Positions 48,634 through 57,735 are shown, counted from the stretch's first letter. The stretch is 64,000 nt of DNA from Tellurirhabdus rosea (GCF_026278345.1 NZ_CP111085.1:186001-250000), one strand, 5' to 3'. Notes: a model not told the origin generated them from the sequence alone. Made by a program: numbers and translations.

Positions 48634-49857
48634 ATGTCCTTACAATTAGTCGTGATCGGTGGCGGGGCCGCCGGTTTTTTTGGGGCCATTACTGCCGCCG
48701 AGCAATATCCTGATGCTCAGGTTACGATTCTGGAGAAGAGCCGGAATGTGTTGAGTAAGGTCCGGGTTTCGGGCGGGGGACGCTGCAATGTCACCCACGC
48801 CTGCTTCGACCATCGTAAATTAGTAAAAAATTACCCACGCGGGGAAGCGTTCCTGCGCGCCCTGCTCAAACGGTTCGATACGCAATCGACCATCGACTGG
48901 TTTGAGCGGCGAAACGTGCGGCTGAAGACCGAAGCAGACGGACGGATGTTTCCGGTTACGGATTCGTCCGAAACCATCATCGACTGCCTCCTGCGGGAAG
49001 CCCGGCGGCTGAACATCCGCATCCAGACCAGCTGCGGCGTTCAGGCCCTGCAACGGGATGGCGACGGCTGGCTCCTGCACCTTCAGGACGGGGCCACCCT
49101 CCGTGCCGACCGCGTGCTGATGGCTGTCGGCGGTTATCCGCAGGCGCCCTCCTACCACTGGATGCCGGGCCTCGACAACGGCTCGCTGGTGGCGCCGGTG
49201 CCTTCGCTTTTTACGTTCAATACGCCGCAGAATCCGCTGCTGGCGCTGGCGGGGGTGTCGGTGCCCGATGCGCTGCTCAGGATTGCGGGCACGAAACACG
49301 AATACCGGGGACCGATCCTGATTACCCACTGGGGCTTCAGCGGTCCGGCCGTGCTGAAGCTGTCGGCCTGGGGTGCGCGGGATCTGGCCGAGCGGCAGTA
49401 CCAGTTTACGTTCCGGGTGAACTGGCTTCCCGCGCTGAACGAAAATGAGCTCCGCGGGCAGATTCAGGCGTTCCGGCAGGCCCATCAGAAAAAAGGCGTG
49501 ACGACCCAGGCGCTTTTCGGGCTGCCGTCGAGACTCTGGACGGCGCTTGTTCAGGAGGCGGGCGGCACGGAAGGCATTCGCTGGGGCGAGTTTCCGGCCA
49601 AGGCGCAGAACCGGCTTATCAACCTGCTCAGCAACAGCGAATTTCCGGTTTCGGGAAAGAGCACTTTCAAGGAAGAATTCGTCACCTGCGGCGGCGTGTC
49701 TCTGGCGTCCCTCAATCCCGACACGCTGGAAAGCAAGACGCATCCCGGCCTGTTCTTCGCCGGCGAAGTCCTCGACGTAGACGGCATTACGGGCGGATTC
49801 AACTTTCAGAATGCCTGGACAACGGGTTATGTGGCCGGGCAGCAACTGGGTCGCTGA
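48634..49857 (+). CDS. HI0933/BaiN-type FAD-dependent oxidoreductase
   Basis: I start at ATG 48634 (MSLQLVVIGGGAAGFFGAIT), which places the dinucleotide-binding GGGAAG near the N-terminus. The 407-residue protein has KVRVSGGGRCNVTHA, LMAVGGYPQAPS, and C-terminal GLFFAGEVLDVDGITGGFNF, all hallmarks of the HI0933-like flavoprotein family. Substrates are mostly unknown; related BaiN reduces bile-acid intermediates. Single gene. Confidence 0.9.
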   Translation: MSLQLVVIGGGAAGFFGAITAAEQYPDAQVTILEKSRNVLSKVRVSGGGRCNVTHACFDHRKLVKNYPRGEAFLRALLKRFDTQSTIDWFERRNVRLKTEADGRMFPVTDSSETIIDCLLREARRLNIRIQTSCGVQALQRDGDGWLLHLQDGATLRADRVLMAVGGYPQAPSYHWMPGLDNGSLVAPVPSLFTFNTPQNPLLALAGVSVPDALLRIAGTKHEYRGPILITHWGFSGPAVLKLSAWGARDLAERQYQFTFRVNWLPALNENELRGQIQAFRQAHQKKGVTTQALFGLPSRLWTALVQEAGGTEGIRWGEFPAKAQNRLINLLSNSEFPVSGKSTFKEEFVTCGGVSLASLNPDTLESKTHPGLFFAGEVLDVDGITGGFNFQNAWTTGYVAGQQLGR

Positions 49858-50041
49858 GCGGGTCCGCACCCGACCGAACCACTCACATAACCAACTAATA
49901 ATCAAACGCATGCACCTATTAGGCATCGTCAATTTGCTTGACAATGCCGGTGGGGTCTTATAGCTTTGAGGAATTGCACACCTGAAACGGGGCTTTCTTA
50001 ACCCGGTGAGTTTTAGACAACTCATGCTAAAGAGACCGCTT

Positions 50042-50767
50042 ATGGATCAGAGTCTGAAAAAAAATGTCGGTGAGTTTAACCGAAATGCAACCGAGAACGG
50101 CGGCTTTCTTTACACGACAAACGCCCAGTTTTCTTCCTTTGTAGCCAACAAACGGATTTCGGAGGAAATCTTCAAATTCATTCAGTCCGACTACCGGTCG
50201 CTGGTCGATATTGGCTGCGGAGATGGGGTTTACACGGACGAAATCAAACGCAATTTTCCGCATCTGGAAGTACACGGGTTCGACGCCGCCGATCAGGCGG
50301 TCAAAACGGCCGGGCGGCGCTTCCCGAATGTGCTCTTTACCACCTGCAGCATTTTGGACGAATCGCTGGCCGCCCCGCTGCGTAAATACGATGTTGCCGT
50401 TATCCGGGGCGTCCTCCACCACCTGTCCGACCAGCAGAAGGCCATTCGGAACGCTTTCAAACTGGCGGACAACCTCATCATCATGGAACCCAACGGCAAC
50501 AATCCCATCCTGAAAGTAATCGAAAAGACCTCTAAATATCATATCGAACACGAGGAGCAGTCGTTTTTTGAATGGCAGCTGAAAAGCTGGATCCGCAAAG
50601 CCGGAGGCATCGTGAACCGCTGGTCGTATGTGGGCTACGTGCCGTTTTTCTTTCCTACCGCCCCGGCCAGACTGATTTATTCCCTTCAGCCTTTTCTGGA
50701 AAAAGTACCCGTGCTGAAGCATGTCTTTTCGGGCCAGTTCATCATCAGCTGCTCGCTGAAAAAATAA
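50042..50767 (+). CDS. Class I SAM-dependent methyltransferase
   Basis: I start at ATG 50042 (MDQSLKKNVGEFNRNATENG). The 241-residue protein has SAM motif SLVDIGCGDGVYTDEI (about 51-66), VHGFDAADQAVKTA, and VIRGVLHHLSDQQKAI. The target is unknown; a small-molecule or lipid target is usual. The upstream TAGCTTTG at 49966-49973 with TTGACA before it is a plausible promoter. The next gene is a membrane glycosyltransferase 83 bases away in the same direction. Confidence 0.82.
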   Translation: MDQSLKKNVGEFNRNATENGGFLYTTNAQFSSFVANKRISEEIFKFIQSDYRSLVDIGCGDGVYTDEIKRNFPHLEVHGFDAADQAVKTAGRRFPNVLFTTCSILDESLAAPLRKYDVAVIRGVLHHLSDQQKAIRNAFKLADNLIIMEPNGNNPILKVIEKTSKYHIEHEEQSFFEWQLKSWIRKAGGIVNRWSYVGYVPFFFPTAPARLIYSLQPFLEKVPVLKHVFSGQFIISCSLKK

Positions 50768-50850
50768 GGTAGCCTGGCTGCGTTTCAGACCGGGACCGCC
50801 TTACGGGCGTTCTGTATTCCATTGTGCGCTAAAAACATCCGCCAATCCCG

Positions 50851-52623
50851 ATGAGCTTCCGGACCACCCCTTCCCGCCTTGCTTTCCTGCTTGTCCTTGT
50901 CCTGGCCTTCCTGCTGCGTGTTTTCCGGTCGGACACATACGGACTCTACCTGGACGAGAAATACACGATGGTGGTCTCGCAGGGAATCGTCATGGAGGGG
51001 GCCAACCAGCGGGACGTTTTCTTTACGCCCGGCAAGACCTACTTTACGCCGCAGGAATTCTGGGCGCCCAAAACGTTTGCGGACTTTATCGAGGCGAATA
51101 TCCGCAACGACATCGGCAACAGTCCGGTGTATTACGGCGCGCTCTGGCTCTGGATCAAGGTGTTCGGGATGAGCGATTTTTCGGTCCGGCTCCTGTCCGT
51201 CCTTTTCAGCACGCTGGTCGTTGGGCTGATCTACCTGTTTGTCCGGCGGCATTTCCGGTCCGAAACGCTGGCCCTACTGAGTGCGCTGCTGGCGGCGGTA
51301 GAGCCGTTTTTCATTGCCTACAGCCACATGGCCCGCAACTATTCGATGAGCTTCTTCCTCACGCTGCTGGCGACGCACCTGTTTCTGCTTATCCTGGAAC
51401 GGGAAAAAGTCCGCCGGAGCAGCCGGGCGCTGTACGCGGCCTACGGACTCACGTTCGTGCTGTCGGTGCTGTCTCACTACCTGACCGTGACCGTCTTTCT
51501 CTGCCACGGGCTTTACTTTCTGTTTTTTGTCCGGCAGGCAAAGCTGTGGCTGCGGTTCGCGGCGGTCGCGCTGGTTGGGATCGGGCTGGTGTCGCTCTGG
51601 TTTGTGTTCGGCGGCGGAAAATATACGTTCCAGACGTTGCAATACCAGGCGGACCTTTACCGGAACGTGGCCCGGACCAACCCCTACAACAACGGTTTCG
51701 GCCTGATTCTGCCCGCCACGCCCGCCAACCTGGCCGAACGGTCGGCGCCGCTCTGGGCGGATTTGTTCATCGTCTCCAACGGGCTGGGTCAGGTCCGGGC
51801 GCTGGGGTTCCGCAACCTCCTGCTGGCGACGGCGCTCGGCCTGGCGGCTGCCGTGCTGCTGCATCTGGCTTTACGCCGGAATGAGAAGGCGTCCCGGCTT
51901 GCCTGGGCCTTTCCGCTCCTGCTGCTGGCGGGTCTGCCGTTCTACACGCTGGCCCAGACCTCGTTGCTGGTCGTGTCGGCCCTGCCTTCGTTCGCCTACC
52001 TGACTGCCCGGTACATCCGCGCGCATTTCGGTCGGGCGGACCGACCGCTGCTGGTTTTTATGCTGATGCTGGCGTTCATTCCGACGCTTTTCCTGATTCT
52101 GATGTCGCTGCGGAACGGGCACACCTACGGCATTACCCAGCGGTATTCCGGCTTTTCTTTTCCGTACACGGTGTTGCTGGTGGCGATGCTGCTGCGGGAA
52201 ATTGTCCGAACGCCGGTGGTGCTGCGGGCCGCGCTGCTGGCGGTGCTGGCGGTGCAGGGCTATCGGGTCGCCGGGCGGTTGTGGGCGGTGTATGAGGACC
52301 GGGAGCCCAAATACACGTACTTTGTCAACCCGCGCGGGACCAATCCGCACGCCCTGTCGGCCCGCCGGATTCTGAAAGCGTATGCGCCCGGCGACACGAT
52401 TATTTATCCTGCCATCCGGCTGGCGCCCACCGACGAAATCGAAAAAACGTACTGGCCGTATTCCATTCAGGACGCCCAGCTGACAAATCTGTACTTACCC
52501 AAAGACGCTACTTTTTATCAGCGCATGGACACCACGCAGTCCGACCGGATCTATCTGGTCAAGGGCAGAACGGGCCAAAAGATTACGATTTTTGATTTCA
52601 AAGGCCGGAAATACCGGTATTGA
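50851..52623 (+). CDS. Membrane glycosyltransferase of the GT39/ArnT-like class
   Basis: The 590-residue protein has about eleven to thirteen membrane helices. The first periplasmic loop carries TYGLYLDEKYTMV, the Asp/Glu motif of GT-C enzymes, and YYGALWLWIKVFGMSDFSVR is the family's conserved stretch. The C-terminal 120 residues are a soluble periplasmic part. Such enzymes move a sugar from a polyprenyl-phosphate donor to lipid A, protein or glycan. The acceptor is unknown. It converges with the phosphorylase-like gene, with a two-way terminator between them. Confidence 0.85.
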   Translation: MSFRTTPSRLAFLLVLVLAFLLRVFRSDTYGLYLDEKYTMVVSQGIVMEGANQRDVFFTPGKTYFTPQEFWAPKTFADFIEANIRNDIGNSPVYYGALWLWIKVFGMSDFSVRLLSVLFSTLVVGLIYLFVRRHFRSETLALLSALLAAVEPFFIAYSHMARNYSMSFFLTLLATHLFLLILEREKVRRSSRALYAAYGLTFVLSVLSHYLTVTVFLCHGLYFLFFVRQAKLWLRFAAVALVGIGLVSLWFVFGGGKYTFQTLQYQADLYRNVARTNPYNNGFGLILPATPANLAERSAPLWADLFIVSNGLGQVRALGFRNLLLATALGLAAAVLLHLALRRNEKASRLAWAFPLLLLAGLPFYTLAQTSLLVVSALPSFAYLTARYIRAHFGRADRPLLVFMLMLAFIPTLFLILMSLRNGHTYGITQRYSGFSFPYTVLLVAMLLREIVRTPVVLRAALLAVLAVQGYRVAGRLWAVYEDREPKYTYFVNPRGTNPHALSARRILKAYAPGDTIIYPAIRLAPTDEIEKTYWPYSIQDAQLTNLYLPKDATFYQRMDTTQSDRIYLVKGRTGQKITIFDFKGRKYRY

Positions 52624-52631
52624 GGGTTAAA

Positions 52632-52663
52632 AAAAGCGGCTATCCGTGTCGATGGCCGCTTTT
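52632..52663. terminator. Two-way terminator between convergent genes
   Basis: AAAAGCGGC (52632-52640) pairs with GCCGCTTTT (52655-52663). A- and T-runs flank both ends, so it can serve the glycosyltransferase and the phosphorylase-like gene. Confidence 0.75.
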
Positions 52664-52672
52664 CACAAGCAT

Positions 52673-54334
52673 TTACTGGTACACTTTCTCGTAATATTCC
52701 GTCGCCATCCGGCCCGAGTCGAAGAAGGCGTTGACATCGTTCATGCTCTGCAAAACGAGCTTCTTCCATTTGTCGGGCTGCTGGTAATACATCGGAATGA
52801 TCTCCTTTTCCAGAATCCGGTACAGCTGCGTCCGGTCCTGCGTATCCCGCTCCACCGGGGACAGATCCGCCCCGGCCACCGGGACCAGGAAGCTGTTTTC
52901 GCCATGCCGTGCAAATTCGCAGATCCAGCCGTCGAAGGTCGAGAAGTTCAGGGCGGCGTTCATGGCCGCCGTCATGCCGCTGGTGCCGGAGGCTTCGCGG
53001 GTCACGACGGGCGTGTTCAGCCAGATATCGGCCCCGTCCTTCAGAGCTTTGGACAGGCCCAGTTCGTAACCCGTCAGCACCGCGATGTTGGGGTACAGAT
53101 ACGTCAGGTAGTGGAGGTGGTTAAACGTCCGGACGGCCGCTTCGTCCAGCGGGTAGGGCTTTCCGGCCCAGATGATCTGCACCGGCCGGTTCAGGTTGCG
53201 CACAAGGTGGTTGAACTGCTCCACGTCCTGCACCAGCAGGTCGGGCCGCTTGTAGCCCGCAAACCGACGCGCCCAGACGATGGTCAGGACGCTGGGGTCG
53301 AAAATGCGGCCCGTCTGGTCGGCGACAATCTTGAACAGGGCGGCTTTCAGGCTTTTTTTCCGGGCGGCAATCCGGCCCGTGTCGCCCGACAGCCGGGCGG
53401 CTTCCAGCTCCGGGTCGGCCCAGTACGTGCGGTTCTGCGCATTGGTGACGTGGGTGATTTCCGGAACGCCGCCAAACGAAGCCCACATAGTCCGCGACAC
53501 GGAGCCGTGCAGCCGGGATACGGCGTTGGCGCGTCGGCTCATCCGCAGTGCCGTCAGCGAGTGATTGAACACCTGGTCGGTCTGCCCGATGAGTTCCATG
53601 ACCGTATTCAGCGGAATTCCGGCGAAGAAGCCCATGCTGAACAGGTAGTAAATGTCGTGCTTTTCGTTGCCGGCCTCTTCGGGCGTATGGGTCGTGAAGA
53701 CCACCCGGTCCCGGATTTTCTGGAGATTCTGCAGCCGGTTGTAGAGGTGAAAAACGGCCGAAACGGCATGCGCTTCGTTGAAATGGTACACCTCCGGCTC
53801 GTAGTTCATCGCTTCCAGAAACCGGGCACCGCCCAGCCCCAGCACCATGCACTGCGCCACTTTCAGGTTCACATCGGCATCGTAAAGCCGGTAAGAAATG
53901 GAACGGGCCCAGGGGTCGTTGCCTTCAACATCGGTCGTCAGGAAGAAAATCGGCGCGGTATTGAACCGGTCCGGCCGCAGAAAATAGCCCCGCACCCGAA
54001 CCGGCCTGCCCTGCACCTCGACCGTCACCTCCACGCCCGTGTCTTCCAGAAACTGGTAGATTTTCTCCCGAAACCGGACAGCCATCGTGTTGTCGGTATT
54101 CCGGTCCTGGTCGTAATAACCGTATTTCCAGAGAATACTGATGCCGATGACGTTCTGTTTCAGCTCGAAGGCGCTGCGCATGTGCGAACCGGCCAGAAAG
54201 CCCAGTCCGCCGGAATACGTTTTCAGCGCCTGGTCGATGGCAAACTCCATCGAAAAATAAGCTACGGATTTTCGGAAGGCCGGGTCGGCCTCGTAGGGGT
54301 GCCGGTAAGGCGTCGGCAGAGCGGTATGGTTCAT
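52673..54334 (-). CDS. Alpha-glucan phosphorylase-like protein lacking the PLP lysine
   Basis: The 553-residue protein matches the short alpha-glucan phosphorylase (GT35) family: VAYFSMEFAIDQALKTYSGG, GLGFLAGSHMRSA, VYHFNEAHAVSAV, TTHTPEEAGNEKH, WARRFAGYKRPDLL and GADIWLNTPVVTREASGTSG. In active phosphorylases the next residues are M-K, with the lysine holding pyridoxal phosphate; here they are Met454-Thr455, then AAMNAALNFSTFDGW. So the PLP lysine appears to be absent. It may bind glucan without phosphorolysis or use another chemistry. It is separated by 8 bases from the sugar-isomerase-like gene upstream and may be cotranscribed with it. Confidence 0.85.
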   Translation of the reverse strand: MNHTALPTPYRHPYEADPAFRKSVAYFSMEFAIDQALKTYSGGLGFLAGSHMRSAFELKQNVIGISILWKYGYYDQDRNTDNTMAVRFREKIYQFLEDTGVEVTVEVQGRPVRVRGYFLRPDRFNTAPIFFLTTDVEGNDPWARSISYRLYDADVNLKVAQCMVLGLGGARFLEAMNYEPEVYHFNEAHAVSAVFHLYNRLQNLQKIRDRVVFTTHTPEEAGNEKHDIYYLFSMGFFAGIPLNTVMELIGQTDQVFNHSLTALRMSRRANAVSRLHGSVSRTMWASFGGVPEITHVTNAQNRTYWADPELEAARLSGDTGRIAARKKSLKAALFKIVADQTGRIFDPSVLTIVWARRFAGYKRPDLLVQDVEQFNHLVRNLNRPVQIIWAGKPYPLDEAAVRTFNHLHYLTYLYPNIAVLTGYELGLSKALKDGADIWLNTPVVTREASGTSGMTAAMNAALNFSTFDGWICEFARHGENSFLVPVAGADLSPVERDTQDRTQLYRILEKEIIPMYYQQPDKWKKLVLQSMNDVNAFFDSGRMATEYYEKVYQ

Positions 54335-54342
54335 TCGAAGGG

Positions 54343-55188
54343 TTACAGTGATTTCAGGTACGCCAGACTCTGCGGTACCTGCTGCTCGGAATTCAGGTTT
54401 TCGTCTTCGACGTAAAAGTATTCAATTTTCGTTTTCCGGGCGGCTTTCAGCAGGGAAGGAAAATCAACTTTTCCGGTGCCCAGCACCACGCATTTGTCGT
54501 TCGGGGCCGATCCTTTCATGTTGGGCTCCACGCTTTTGTCGAGGTCTTTCAGGTGCATCAGGCGGAAGCGCGTCGGGTATTTCTCCAGCAGCGCTACCGG
54601 ATTCTGTCCCGGATTCACGACCCAGACCACGTCCATCTCAAAGCTCACGTCCTGCGGATTGGTGTTCTGCACGACATAGTCAAACAGGGTTCCGTTCTGG
54701 TAAGGCTCGAATTCAAACCCGTGGTTATGGTACACAAACGTCAGGTCGGCCTCCCGGAGCTGCTTCCCGATGGCGTTGAACTCTTCCACCGTTTTTTTGG
54801 CCATATCGAGCGTAAACGGCCCGTTATGCGGGATGGAACCGAGCCGGACGTACTTGGCCCCCAGCGTTTTGGCGTTCTGAACCACCGTCGGCATGGCCTT
54901 CATGAGATCGTTGTATCCCACCCCGAAGCTGGTGCAGCGCATGCCGCGGGCGTCGAGTTCCTTCCGGATATCGGCCGCGGTCTTCCCGAAAAGGCTCGAA
55001 AATTCGATATGGGTGATTCCCATGCCTTTGATCTTGTCCAACGTACCGGGAACGTCCTTGGCAAACTGGTTCCGCATGGTGTAGGAGACCATTCCGGGCG
55101 TTTCTTTCAGCAATTTTCCAAAGCGTTGGGCAAAGGCGGACGTGTTCAGCAGACCGGCGGCAATGAAGAGCAGAGCAACTTTTTTCAT
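54343..55188 (-). CDS. Secreted sugar phosphate isomerase/epimerase-like (xylose isomerase-like TIM barrel) protein
   Basis: I start at ATG 55188 (MKKVALLFIAAGLLNTSAFA), giving a signal peptide. The 281-residue protein is an AP_endonuc_2-type TIM barrel: IKGMGITHIEFSSLFGKTAA, LTFVYHNHGFEFEPYQNGTL, SFEMDVVWVVNPGQNPVALL, FRLMHLKDLDK, VDFPSLLKAARKTKIEYFYV. Metal ligands are Glu, Asp and His in these segments. Export to the periplasm is common for this subfamily in Bacteroidota. Substrate unknown. Confidence 0.82.
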   Translation of the reverse strand: MKKVALLFIAAGLLNTSAFAQRFGKLLKETPGMVSYTMRNQFAKDVPGTLDKIKGMGITHIEFSSLFGKTAADIRKELDARGMRCTSFGVGYNDLMKAMPTVVQNAKTLGAKYVRLGSIPHNGPFTLDMAKKTVEEFNAIGKQLREADLTFVYHNHGFEFEPYQNGTLFDYVVQNTNPQDVSFEMDVVWVVNPGQNPVALLEKYPTRFRLMHLKDLDKSVEPNMKGSAPNDKCVVLGTGKVDFPSLLKAARKTKIEYFYVEDENLNSEQQVPQSLAYLKSL

Positions 55189-55290
55189 AAATAAAAAGGG
55201 TAAACGTTTCTCCAAATAAGCAGGAAAAAGGGGAACTATACCCTGCCCCCTTCCCCAGAATTTTCCGGAAACCGCCCGCGCCGCCCCAAA

Positions 55291-55614
55291 TCACCAGTCA
55301 TCTTCCTGAAAAGTCCGGAACGCCCGGCTGAGTTCGTCGATGGCCTTCTGGTTTTGCTGCGACCGGGCAAGGGCGATTCCCTGCTCGTACAGCAGCGCCG
55401 CGCGGGGCCGGTTCTCCAGTTCGGCGTAGAGCGCCGCCGCGTGGTAATACGTCGGCAGGTAGTGCGGAAAACGCTCCAGCAGCATTTCAAAATAGTGCTG
55501 GGCCTGGGCGGGCTGGCTGTCCAGATATTCCATTGCCAGCGCATAAACATTAAACGGCTCATCCGGTTCTTCCTGGATATAGCTTAACAAAAGCTGGATT
55601 CGCTGATTATTCAT
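55291..55614 (-). CDS. Small tetratricopeptide-repeat protein
   Basis: The 107-residue protein has about three TPR units: EEPDEPFNVYALAMEYLDSQ, PAQAQHYFEMLLERFPHYLP, TYYHAAALYAELENRPRAAL. It is cytoplasmic and likely a protein-protein adaptor. Nothing in the context shows its partner. Confidence 0.75.
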   Translation of the reverse strand: MNNQRIQLLLSYIQEEPDEPFNVYALAMEYLDSQPAQAQHYFEMLLERFPHYLPTYYHAAALYAELENRPRAALLYEQGIALARSQQNQKAIDELSRAFRTFQEDDW

Positions 55615-55688
55615 TGAAAATAAAATTAGTATGCTTGCATACGGTTATTTTAAAACTACTTTGTATTTTAGCCGCGAATAATTGTCTT

Positions 55689-55814
55689 GAACCCGGATTA
55701 ACGCTGATTTTTGGGATTTCGCTGATTCTGGCTTCACCAGCTAGTAAGAAGCGCGGCATAAGCCCATCATTCAAAAATCATGTCTATCCTTAAAATCAGC
55801 GTTAATCCCGGTCC
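55689..55814. repeat. Inverted repeat upstream of etfB
   Basis: GAACCCGGATTAACGCTGAT (55689-55711) pairs with AAAATCAGCGTTAATCCCGG (55792-55814) over 23 bases with two mismatches. The centre repeats CGCTGATT once more. It lies in the etfBA leader, 18 bases before the etfB start, and belongs with the word-repeat family although its words are longer. Confidence 0.7.
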
Positions 55815-55831
55815 AGAAACCAACTATCCTC

Positions 55832-56569
55832 ATGAAAATTCTAGTCTGTGTAACGAGCGTGCCCGACACGACGACCAAAATTACCTTCACTGACAACAAC
55901 ACCAAACTGAACAAAGCCGGTGTTCAGTTCATCACGGGGCCGTACGACGACTACGCACTTTCGCGGGCCGTTGAACTTAAGGAACAACTCGGCGGCACGG
56001 TAACCGTCCTCAACGTCGGCGAGGCCGATACCGAACCCGTCATCCGGAAGTGCCTCGCCATCGGGGCCGACGACGCCATCCGCGTCAATGCCGACCCGAC
56101 GGACGCCTATTTTGTTGCCGAACAGATTGCGGCCATTGCCAAACAGAACAGCTACGACCTGATTCTGATGGGCCGGGAATCCATCGATTACAACGGCGGT
56201 CAGGTGCACGGCATCGTCGGCGAAATGCTCGGCATGCCTTCCATCTCGCCGGTGATGAAGCTGGACGTTTCGGGCAATACGGCCCAGATCGTCCGCGAAA
56301 TCGAAGGCGGCAAGGAAGAACTCCAGGCCACCCTCCCGCTGGTGCTGGGCTGCCAGGAGCCGATTGCCGAGTGGAAAATTCCGAACATGCGCGGCATCAT
56401 GACCGCCCGGACCAAGCCGCTCAAAGTGGTCGAGCCAACGGGCAACGACACCCTCACGCAGGTCGCCGCCTATGAACTGCCCGCCCCGCGGGGTGCCTGC
56501 AAAATGATCCCCGCCGACCAGGCCGAAGCGCTGATCTCCCTCCTGCGGACAGAAGCGAAAGTCCTGTAA
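55832..56569 (+). CDS. etfB: Electron transfer flavoprotein, beta subunit
   Basis: The 245-residue protein starts MKILVCVTSVPDTTTKITFT and has the AMP-binding signature region DLILMGRESIDYNGGQVHGI and VLGCQEPIAEWKIPNMRGIM. ETF takes electrons from acyl-CoA and other dehydrogenases to ETF:quinone oxidoreductase. It is followed by etfA after a word-repeat hairpin, and the two form the heterodimer. Confidence 0.95.
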   Translation: MKILVCVTSVPDTTTKITFTDNNTKLNKAGVQFITGPYDDYALSRAVELKEQLGGTVTVLNVGEADTEPVIRKCLAIGADDAIRVNADPTDAYFVAEQIAAIAKQNSYDLILMGRESIDYNGGQVHGIVGEMLGMPSISPVMKLDVSGNTAQIVREIEGGKEELQATLPLVLGCQEPIAEWKIPNMRGIMTARTKPLKVVEPTGNDTLTQVAAYELPAPRGACKMIPADQAEALISLLRTEAKVL

Positions 56570-56580
56570 TAAGGTAGTGT

Positions 56581-56665
56581 GGAGTTTGGGGTTTAGAGTT
56601 TATAGTTAATGGACAAACAACCATTAACCCTGAAACCCTAAACTATAAACCATAAACTATAAACC
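56581..56665. repeat. Word-repeat inverted repeat between etfB and etfA
   Basis: GGAGTTTGGGGTTTAGAGTT words (56581-56612) are mirrored by CCATTAACCCTGAAACCCTA and further words to 56665. It starts 11 bases after the etfB stop and ends 10 bases before the etfA start. Confidence 0.85.
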
Positions 56666-56675
56666 TGAAAACAAC

Positions 56676-57641
56676 ATGTCAGTCCTCATATTCATTGAAC
56701 TGGATGAGAAAGCGGTGCGGAAGTCATCGCTGGAAGCGGTGTATTACGGCTCGAAAGTAGCCGAAATGATGGGTACCTCGGCCACGGCCATTGCCCTGGG
56801 TGAAGCGGATGCGGTCGAACTGGCGACGACGGGCCGCTTCGGAGCCACCAAAGTCCTCCACGCCGCCGACGCACGCCTGAACGAAGGCAACACGATGGCC
56901 TACGCCTCGGCCGTGGCCGCCGCCGCCGAAAAAGAAGGGGCCAGCGTCATTGTTCTGGCCAAATCGGCCCTCGGCGACGCGATGGCCGCTCGTCTGGCCG
57001 GCAAGCTGAAAGCGGGTCTGGCCGCCAACGTCATCGACCTGCCCAACGTGTCGAACGGCTTCCGGGTCAAGCGGAGCATTTACACGGGCAAGGCGTTTGC
57101 CGAAACGAGCCTGACGGCCGACCGCAAGATTCTGGCTATCAAGAAAAACACCATTACGCCGGAAGAAAAAGAAGCCACGGCCCAGGTAGAAGCCTTCCAG
57201 CCGACCCTGAATGACGCCGATTTCGGCGCCGTTCAGGTGACCAAAACCGAAAAAGCGACGGGGGACGTTCTGCTGCCGGAGGCCGACCTCGTGGTGTCGG
57301 CGGGCCGCGGGCTGAAAGGGCCCGAGAACTGGGGCATCGTGGAAGACCTCGCCAAGGCGCTCGGAGCCGCCACGGCCTGCTCGAAGCCCGTATCCGACCT
57401 CGACTGGCGTCCGCACCACGAGCACGTCGGCCAGACCGGCATCAAGGTAAGCCCGAATCTGTACATCGCGGCGGGAATTTCGGGGGCCATTCAGCACCTG
57501 GCCGGTGTAAACTCTTCGAAGGTGATCGTGGTTATCAACAAGGACCCCGAAGCGCCTTTCTTCAAATCGGCGGACTATGGAATCGTCGGCGACGTTTTTG
57601 ACGTTCTGCCGCGCCTCACAAAGGCCGTGAAGGGAAGCTGA
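56676..57641 (+). CDS. etfA: Electron transfer flavoprotein, alpha subunit
   Basis: The 321-residue protein has the N-terminal ETF domain (VLIFIELDEKAVRKSSLEAV) and the FAD-binding C-terminal domain with VVSAGRGLKGPENWG, GQTGIKVSPNLYIAAGISGA and VIVVINKDPEAPFF. It forms the heterodimer with EtfB. The stop is followed within 6 bases by another hairpin element. Confidence 0.95.
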   Translation: MSVLIFIELDEKAVRKSSLEAVYYGSKVAEMMGTSATAIALGEADAVELATTGRFGATKVLHAADARLNEGNTMAYASAVAAAAEKEGASVIVLAKSALGDAMAARLAGKLKAGLAANVIDLPNVSNGFRVKRSIYTGKAFAETSLTADRKILAIKKNTITPEEKEATAQVEAFQPTLNDADFGAVQVTKTEKATGDVLLPEADLVVSAGRGLKGPENWGIVEDLAKALGAATACSKPVSDLDWRPHHEHVGQTGIKVSPNLYIAAGISGAIQHLAGVNSSKVIVVINKDPEAPFFKSADYGIVGDVFDVLPRLTKAVKGS

Positions 57642-57646
57642 AAAAC

Positions 57647-57735
57647 AGTCGTAAGTCGTAAGTCAGCCGGTCGTAAGGGACTCCTCAAAATAAACTGCGG
57701 GGACCTGACGACTTGTTGACTTACGACTTACGACT
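57647..57735. repeat. Word-repeat inverted repeat after etfA
   Basis: AGTCGTAAGTCGTAAGTCAG (57647-57673) is mirrored by CCTGACGACTTGTTGACTTA and CGACTTACGACT (57704-57735). The word is GTAAGTC. It begins 6 bases after the etfA stop. Confidence 0.85.

Noticed and set aside
21664-57735. CRISPR arrays in the word-repeat gaps
   Set aside because: The repeats are only 6-8 bases, are degenerate and mirrored, have no spacers of constant size, and no cas gene is nearby.
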